Of a DNA stretch of 9,653 bases, positions 6,443 through 9,653 are shown one piece after another (the stretch's first letter is position 1; every line of letters starts with the position of its first letter). The stretch comes from Clostridiales bacterium (GTDB lineage Bacteria; Bacillota; Clostridia; Saccharofermentanales; Saccharofermentanaceae): NCBI GenBank assembly GCA_003543635.1, contig DNAE01000033.1:1-9653 (forward strand), in the 5' to 3' direction. The position numbers were made by a program, and so were the translations under genes. The notes under the pieces are model-generated. The model saw nothing but the letters and a program-made list of their open reading frames with translations. It was not told the DNA's origin and did not search any database.

Positions 6443-6469
6443 TACACTCCAATAGTGTAATTCTACACT
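6443..6469. promoter_or_regulatory. candidate operator: three alternating TACACT/AGTGTA half-sites
   Basis: TACACT (6443-6448), AGTGTA (6454-6459) and TACACT (6464-6469) alternate in orientation at steps of 11 and 10 bp, about one helical turn. They make two overlapping palindromes, TACACT-N5-AGTGTA and AGTGTA-N4-TACACT. The array covers the -10 box and transcription start of the HTH gene and lies upstream of the divergent promoter. The adjacent HTH protein is the obvious candidate to bind it; that link is inference. Confidence 0.6.
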
Positions 6470-6488
6470 TTTTGTTTTTTGTTTTCAA
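6460..6488 (-). promoter_or_regulatory. sigmaA-type promoter of the HTH regulator gene
   Basis: On the minus strand, TTGAAA (6488-6483) and TAGAAT (6465-6460) are separated by exactly 17 nt. Each box differs from consensus at one or two positions. The spacer is rich in A-runs. The predicted start is near 6453, giving a leader of about 16 nt. The -10 box is embedded in the operator-like half-site array. Confidence 0.75.
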
Positions 6489-6503
6489 TGATATCCGGAA
6501 GTG

Positions 6504-6512
6504 TGGTATATT
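6504..6512 (+). promoter_or_regulatory. extended -10 promoter abutting the membrane-protein start codon
   Basis: TG-G-TATATT is an extended -10 element whose last base is 6 nt before the ATG at 6519, so the predicted transcription start falls on the ATG itself. No good -35 box is present (TTCAAT at 6484-6489, 3 of 6 matches, overlaps the -35 of the opposite promoter). This implies a leaderless mRNA. Confidence 0.5.
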
Positions 6513-6518
6513 TCTCCT

Positions 6519-7997
6519 ATGACCATCAAGATCAAGTTTGTACATTTCTTTGCAGCCGCGCTGCTCTTTCTTGCACTTCCCGTGGCCTGCTTTATAGGCG
6601 GTATGGTAAGGCTCCCCCTGGCGATAGCGGGAAACATCGTGATCCTGGCATCCCTGGTGATCGCAACGGAAAGGGTCAAGGAGAGGAAAGAGGAGCTGGA
6701 GATCCCCGTGGCTGCCATTCCCGTGGCGATACTTTCCGCGGTATTCTTCGTATACTTCGGAGGTGTGGGTGAGTTCTCCTGGACCACCGCCGACCACATG
6801 TACCGTTCCGCGATCTTGACCGATCTCGTGAAATACCGCTGGCCCGTGATCTACCGCTCCGGCATCTACACGGGAAACAATGCGGCCTTCATATACTATT
6901 CAGCCTATTGGAGCATCGCATCTGTTCTGGGCAAGATCTTCGGGCTGACCTTCGCCCGCATATTCCTGGTGCTGCAAACATGTATCGGAGTACTCCTTAT
7001 AATCCTCGGAATGTCCTTCTGCAATAAGAGGTTCTCCTACTGCAGTATCGTCATGCTCATAATGTTCTCGGGCTTCGACTATATCCCGCTGTTTATCGGT
7101 GACATATTCCACCTTTACGACGGTTCCCTGGAGGCATGGAACGTAGCTCTCAATATCCATTCTGATATGTTCCAGATGCAGAACGTGTTCAATCAGTCCG
7201 TGCCCCTCTGGCTCATAACGACCCTGCTCGCGGATGAGCGCGCGGACAAGGGATCCGTGGGATATCTGGGGGCCCTTGCCTTCTGTTATTCCCCCTGGGC
7301 GGTGTTCGGCATGATACCCCTGGCCCTCCTGAGGCTTTTTGAAGGGAAGAAGATCAAGAGCATCCTGACCTTCGAGAACTTCGCGCCCCCGGCGCTGGTG
7401 CTGCTCCTTTTCACCTCCTATTTCACCCTGGGCAATTCCTATACCAACTGCTTCACCTTCAGGAAGTACGACAGCTTCGGGATGTACCTTCTGTCCTACC
7501 TGGGCTTTATAGTGTTCGAGGTGGGCATCTGGATAGTCCTGCTCATCGACTTCAGGAAGAAGACCTCCAAGGCTCTCCTTATCTCGGTGGTGCTGCCCCT
7601 GTTGCTTTTAACGATCTACTCCTACGGAGGCATGTCCAACGACCTTATGCTCAGGGGAGCCACGGTTCCCATGTTCATATTGACCATCCTTTCCGCGGAT
7701 AAGCTCACCGGGCTTTTCGCAACCCTGCGAAAAGAACGCACCGTGGGACTTTCCGGGGCAGGCATCCTGTTCCTCTATTTCATATCCTTCATTACGCCCA
7801 TAATGCTCATCCTGGCGTCGGTGGTGGGCTCGGTAAATATCTATACCACCACCGGCTTTGATACCAATCCCGACAGGTTCGAGATCGGTTCCTTCGGAGG
7901 ATTGACTCCCGCCAAGTACGAGATCTACGAGGACACGATCCCCGTATCCTACGAATATGAGGACAGTTTCTTCTTCAAATACATAGCGAGAAAGTGA
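6519..7997 (+). CDS. polytopic membrane protein, possible GT-C type glycosyltransferase
   Basis: A 492-residue integral membrane protein with about 10-12 hydrophobic helices (roughly 7-28, 33-49, 62-81, 145-166, 175-195, 246-271, 290-308, 323-343, 351-369, 409-437). The loop after the third helix reads FSWTTADHMYRSAILTDLVK then YRWPVIY, placing Asp92-His93 where GT-C polyprenyl-phosphate-sugar glycosyltransferases carry their acidic catalytic residue. A later SNDLMLRGATVP (373-384) resembles a motif of related large bacterial membrane proteins of cell-surface polysaccharide pathways. The GT-C assignment is inference from topology and these motifs; no clear DxD is present. The ATG at 6519 starts the hydrophobic N-terminus. 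An in-frame GTG at 6501 would add six residues. Neither has a Shine-Dalgarno site. The ABC-F gene starts 16 nt after the stop. Confidence 0.75.
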   Translation: MTIKIKFVHFFAAALLFLALPVACFIGGMVRLPLAIAGNIVILASLVIATERVKERKEELEIPVAAIPVAILSAVFFVYFGGVGEFSWTTADHMYRSAILTDLVKYRWPVIYRSGIYTGNNAAFIYYSAYWSIASVLGKIFGLTFARIFLVLQTCIGVLLIILGMSFCNKRFSYCSIVMLIMFSGFDYIPLFIGDIFHLYDGSLEAWNVALNIHSDMFQMQNVFNQSVPLWLITTLLADERADKGSVGYLGALAFCYSPWAVFGMIPLALLRLFEGKKIKSILTFENFAPPALVLLLFTSYFTLGNSYTNCFTFRKYDSFGMYLLSYLGFIVFEVGIWIVLLIDFRKKTSKALLISVVLPLLLLTIYSYGGMSNDLMLRGATVPMFILTILSADKLTGLFATLRKERTVGLSGAGILFLYFISFITPIMLILASVVGSVNIYTTTGFDTNPDRFEIGSFGGLTPAKYEIYEDTIPVSYEYEDSFFFKYIARK

Positions 7998-8003
7998 TAT
8001 ACT
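7974..8003 (+). promoter_or_regulatory. possible extended -10 promoter of the ABC-F gene
   Basis: TG-A-TATACT (7995-8003) fits an extended -10 element. Its TGA is also the stop codon of the membrane-protein gene. TTCAAA (7974-7979, 18-nt spacer, 4 of 6 matches) could be the -35. Transcription would begin around 8010-8011, leaving a leader of only 3-4 nt before the ATG at 8014. Confidence 0.45.
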
Positions 8004-8013
8004 TGACCCCGTT

Positions 8014-9653
8014 ATGCCCATATTAAGTGTAGACAACATATCCGTTTCCTTCGGAGAGCGCAAAGTTCTCGACAATATCTCCTTCACCATAAACGAAGGG
8101 GATAAGATCGCGTTCATAGGAAATAACGGCGCGGGAAAATCCACCCTCTTCAAGACCATCAAGGGCACCCAAAGACCCGATTCCGGAAAGATCATCTTCC
8201 ACGGAAATACCATCGTGGGATACCTCTCCCAGGATATGGAGGAGCAGGACCTGGAGGGAAATACCCTGAGGCCCGTGAGGCTCATCGAGCTGGAGGACAA
8301 AAAGGACGAGCTGGAATCGAGGATCTCCTCCGAGAAGGATGAGGATGCCCTGAAGGCTCTGATGGATGAATATTCCAAGGTCTCCATGGCCTTCGAAGCG
8401 GCGGGGGGATACGATTACGATCACAGGATAAAGGAAGCCCTGGCAGGTCTGGGACTCCGGGATATGGACGACAGAGCCGACCTTTCCACTTTGTCGGGAG
8501 GGGAGAAGATGAGGGTGTGTCTGGCCCGACTCATAGTGGAGCGCCCGGATGTGCTGCTCCTGGACGAGCCCACCAACCACCTGGATATAGATGCCATAGA
8601 ATGGCTGGAGGATTTCCTTTCCTCCTACGGCGGTTCCGTCTTCATAATCTCCCACGACAGACATTTCATAGACAGGATCGCTAACCGGGTCATCGAACTT
8701 AACGACGGCCGTATCAGGGAATATAAGGGAAACTACGACGATTACAAGATCCAGAAGGAGGAGTTCCGCAAGACCCAGGAGGCACTGGTGGCAAACCTGG
8801 AAAGGGAACTGGAACACCAGCTGGATGTTAAGCAGACCATGCTCTCCCACAGGAACATATCCGGATACCATCAGAGGGAGAAGATGGTGGCCAAGCTTGA
8901 GACGATACTGGAAAAGGAAAAGGCCGATCTTCCCTCGGAAAGGGGAAGGATGAGCTTCACCCCGATCCCGAAGGAGAGGTCCGGAGCATCCGATAAGATC
9001 CTCCTCCAGGTGAAGGATATATCCAAGAACTTCGACGACGGGCCCATGATCTTCGAACACATAAGCTTCGAGCTCAAGGCGGATGAGAAGATCTTCCTGT
9101 GCGGAAATAACGGCTGCGGCAAGTCCACGCTCCTTTCCATGCTCCTGGGCCGCAACGGCGGATTTGACGGTACGGTGTTCATATCGGCGGCGGCTTCCGT
9201 GGGATACATGGAACAGTTCGTTCCCTTCGAGGACGAGAGCCTCACTTGTCTTGACGAGCTCATAGGAAGGAGCGATCTTTCCAACACGGCAGCAAGATCC
9301 CTTTTGGCCAGGTTCGGCTTCAAGGGGGACGATGTCTTTAAGAGGATAGACGTGCTGTCGGGAGGAGAGCGGTCGAGGCTCTATCTTTGCTGCCTCCTGG
9401 AGGAGAACCCGGACATGCTCTTCCTGGACGAGCCCACCAACCACCTGGATATCGAGTCCCGGGAGATCCTGGAGGATGCCCTCAAGGGATATAGCGGCGC
9501 CATGGTGTGCGTCAGCCACGACCGTTTCTTCATAGAGAAGTGCGCCGACAGGATACTGGGATTCTCGGGAGGATCCGCCAAGCTTTACGACAGTTACGAT
9601 ATCTACCGGAGGGAGATGGCGGGCAAGAAGGCTCCCGCGGCGGTGCCGGAGGA
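8014..9653 (+). CDS. ABC-F family ATPase (ribosome-associated), 3' end outside window
   Basis: 546 complete codons are visible and the frame is still open at the right edge. Two ABC domains lie in tandem with no transmembrane part, the hallmark of ABC-F translation factors. Domain 1 has Walker A GNNGAGKST (36-44), signature LSGGE (160-164), Walker B LLLDEPTNHLD (181-191) and switch His in SHDR (213-216). Domain 2 has GNNGCGKST (364-372), LSGGE (448-452), LFLDEPTNHLD (469-479) and SHDR (501-504). The charged helical linker (about 235-330) matches the element that reaches toward the P-site tRNA in ABC-F proteins on the ribosome. No EttA-like arm insertion is obvious, so a YdiF/Uup-like housekeeping member or an antibiotic-resistance type are both possible; the sequence does not decide. 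Catalytic residues are intact. No Shine-Dalgarno site precedes the ATG. Confidence 0.95.
   Translation, partial: MPILSVDNISVSFGERKVLDNISFTINEGDKIAFIGNNGAGKSTLFKTIKGTQRPDSGKIIFHGNTIVGYLSQDMEEQDLEGNTLRPVRLIELEDKKDELESRISSEKDEDALKALMDEYSKVSMAFEAAGGYDYDHRIKEALAGLGLRDMDDRADLSTLSGGEKMRVCLARLIVERPDVLLLDEPTNHLDIDAIEWLEDFLSSYGGSVFIISHDRHFIDRIANRVIELNDGRIREYKGNYDDYKIQKEEFRKTQEALVANLERELEHQLDVKQTMLSHRNISGYHQREKMVAKLETILEKEKADLPSERGRMSFTPIPKERSGASDKILLQVKDISKNFDDGPMIFEHISFELKADEKIFLCGNNGCGKSTLLSMLLGRNGGFDGTVFISAAASVGYMEQFVPFEDESLTCLDELIGRSDLSNTAARSLLARFGFKGDDVFKRIDVLSGGERSRLYLCCLLEENPDMLFLDEPTNHLDIESREILEDALKGYSGAMVCVSHDRFFIEKCADRILGFSGGSAKLYDSYDIYRREMAGKKAPAAVPE

Noticed and set aside
6438..6797. A 120-codon N-terminal extension of the HTH regulator frame
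   Set aside because: The extension has no domain character, overlaps the divergent membrane-protein gene, and would run across the near-consensus promoter at 6488-6460. The ATG at 6437 has a ribosome binding site.
8023..9519. A 498-codon open frame on the minus strand
   Set aside because: It lies entirely antisense to the ABC-F gene, whose plus-strand frame carries two complete sets of Walker A, signature, Walker B and switch-His motifs. The minus-strand translation has no recognisable domain.

Overview
The window looks like chromosomal DNA of a Gram-positive Clostridia-type bacterium. A gut or rumen Lachnospiraceae relative is my best guess, not a firm call. The grounds are strong Shine-Dalgarno sites on most genes, sigmaA-type promoters, heavy use of AGG (Arg) and ATA (Ile) codons in fairly GC-rich coding DNA with AT-rich gaps, and a lipoprotein-anchored GH10 xylanase. 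I see no rRNA, tRNA, CRISPR array, insertion sequence, integrase or phage gene.

Layout. 1-176: leader with a sigmaA promoter and a palindrome at the predicted transcription start. 177-1709: a two-gene operon, aldo/keto reductase then TetR-type regulator. 1767-2333: a small two-helix membrane protein. 2361-2384: a perfect palindromic terminator serving two convergent genes. 3578-2406 (minus): a 390-residue, mostly alpha-helical Ala/Glu/Lys-rich coiled-coil protein. 3579-3744: AT-rich divergent promoter region. 3745-5748: lipoprotein xylanase with a carbohydrate-binding-like module on each side of the GH10 domain. 5773-5801: strong hairpin. 5836-5994: a 52-residue acidic protein, tail-to-tail and overlapping by 7 nt with an XRE-type HTH regulator (6437-5988, minus). 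6438-6518: a compact divergent promoter with three alternating TACACT/AGTGTA half-sites. 6519-7997: a polytopic membrane protein resembling GT-C glycosyltransferases. 8014 to the right edge: an ABC-F ATPase, cut off by the window end and strongly supported by its motifs.

How the parts relate. The reductase and TetR genes probably form one autoregulated unit in which TetR binds the palindrome at 139-158. The HTH gene probably regulates itself, and perhaps its divergent membrane-protein neighbour, through the triple half-site. The xylanase probably acts at the cell surface on xylan. The membrane protein and ABC-F gene both lack a Shine-Dalgarno site and have an extended -10 promoter almost touching the start codon, which suggests leaderless or near-leaderless transcripts.

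I found no clear multi-gene novel system such as a defence island or biosynthetic cluster. The most interesting items are the regulatory architectures at 6443-6519, 139-158 and 1724-1768, the two apparently leaderless genes, and two unrecognised proteins: the coiled-coil protein and the acidic microprotein.
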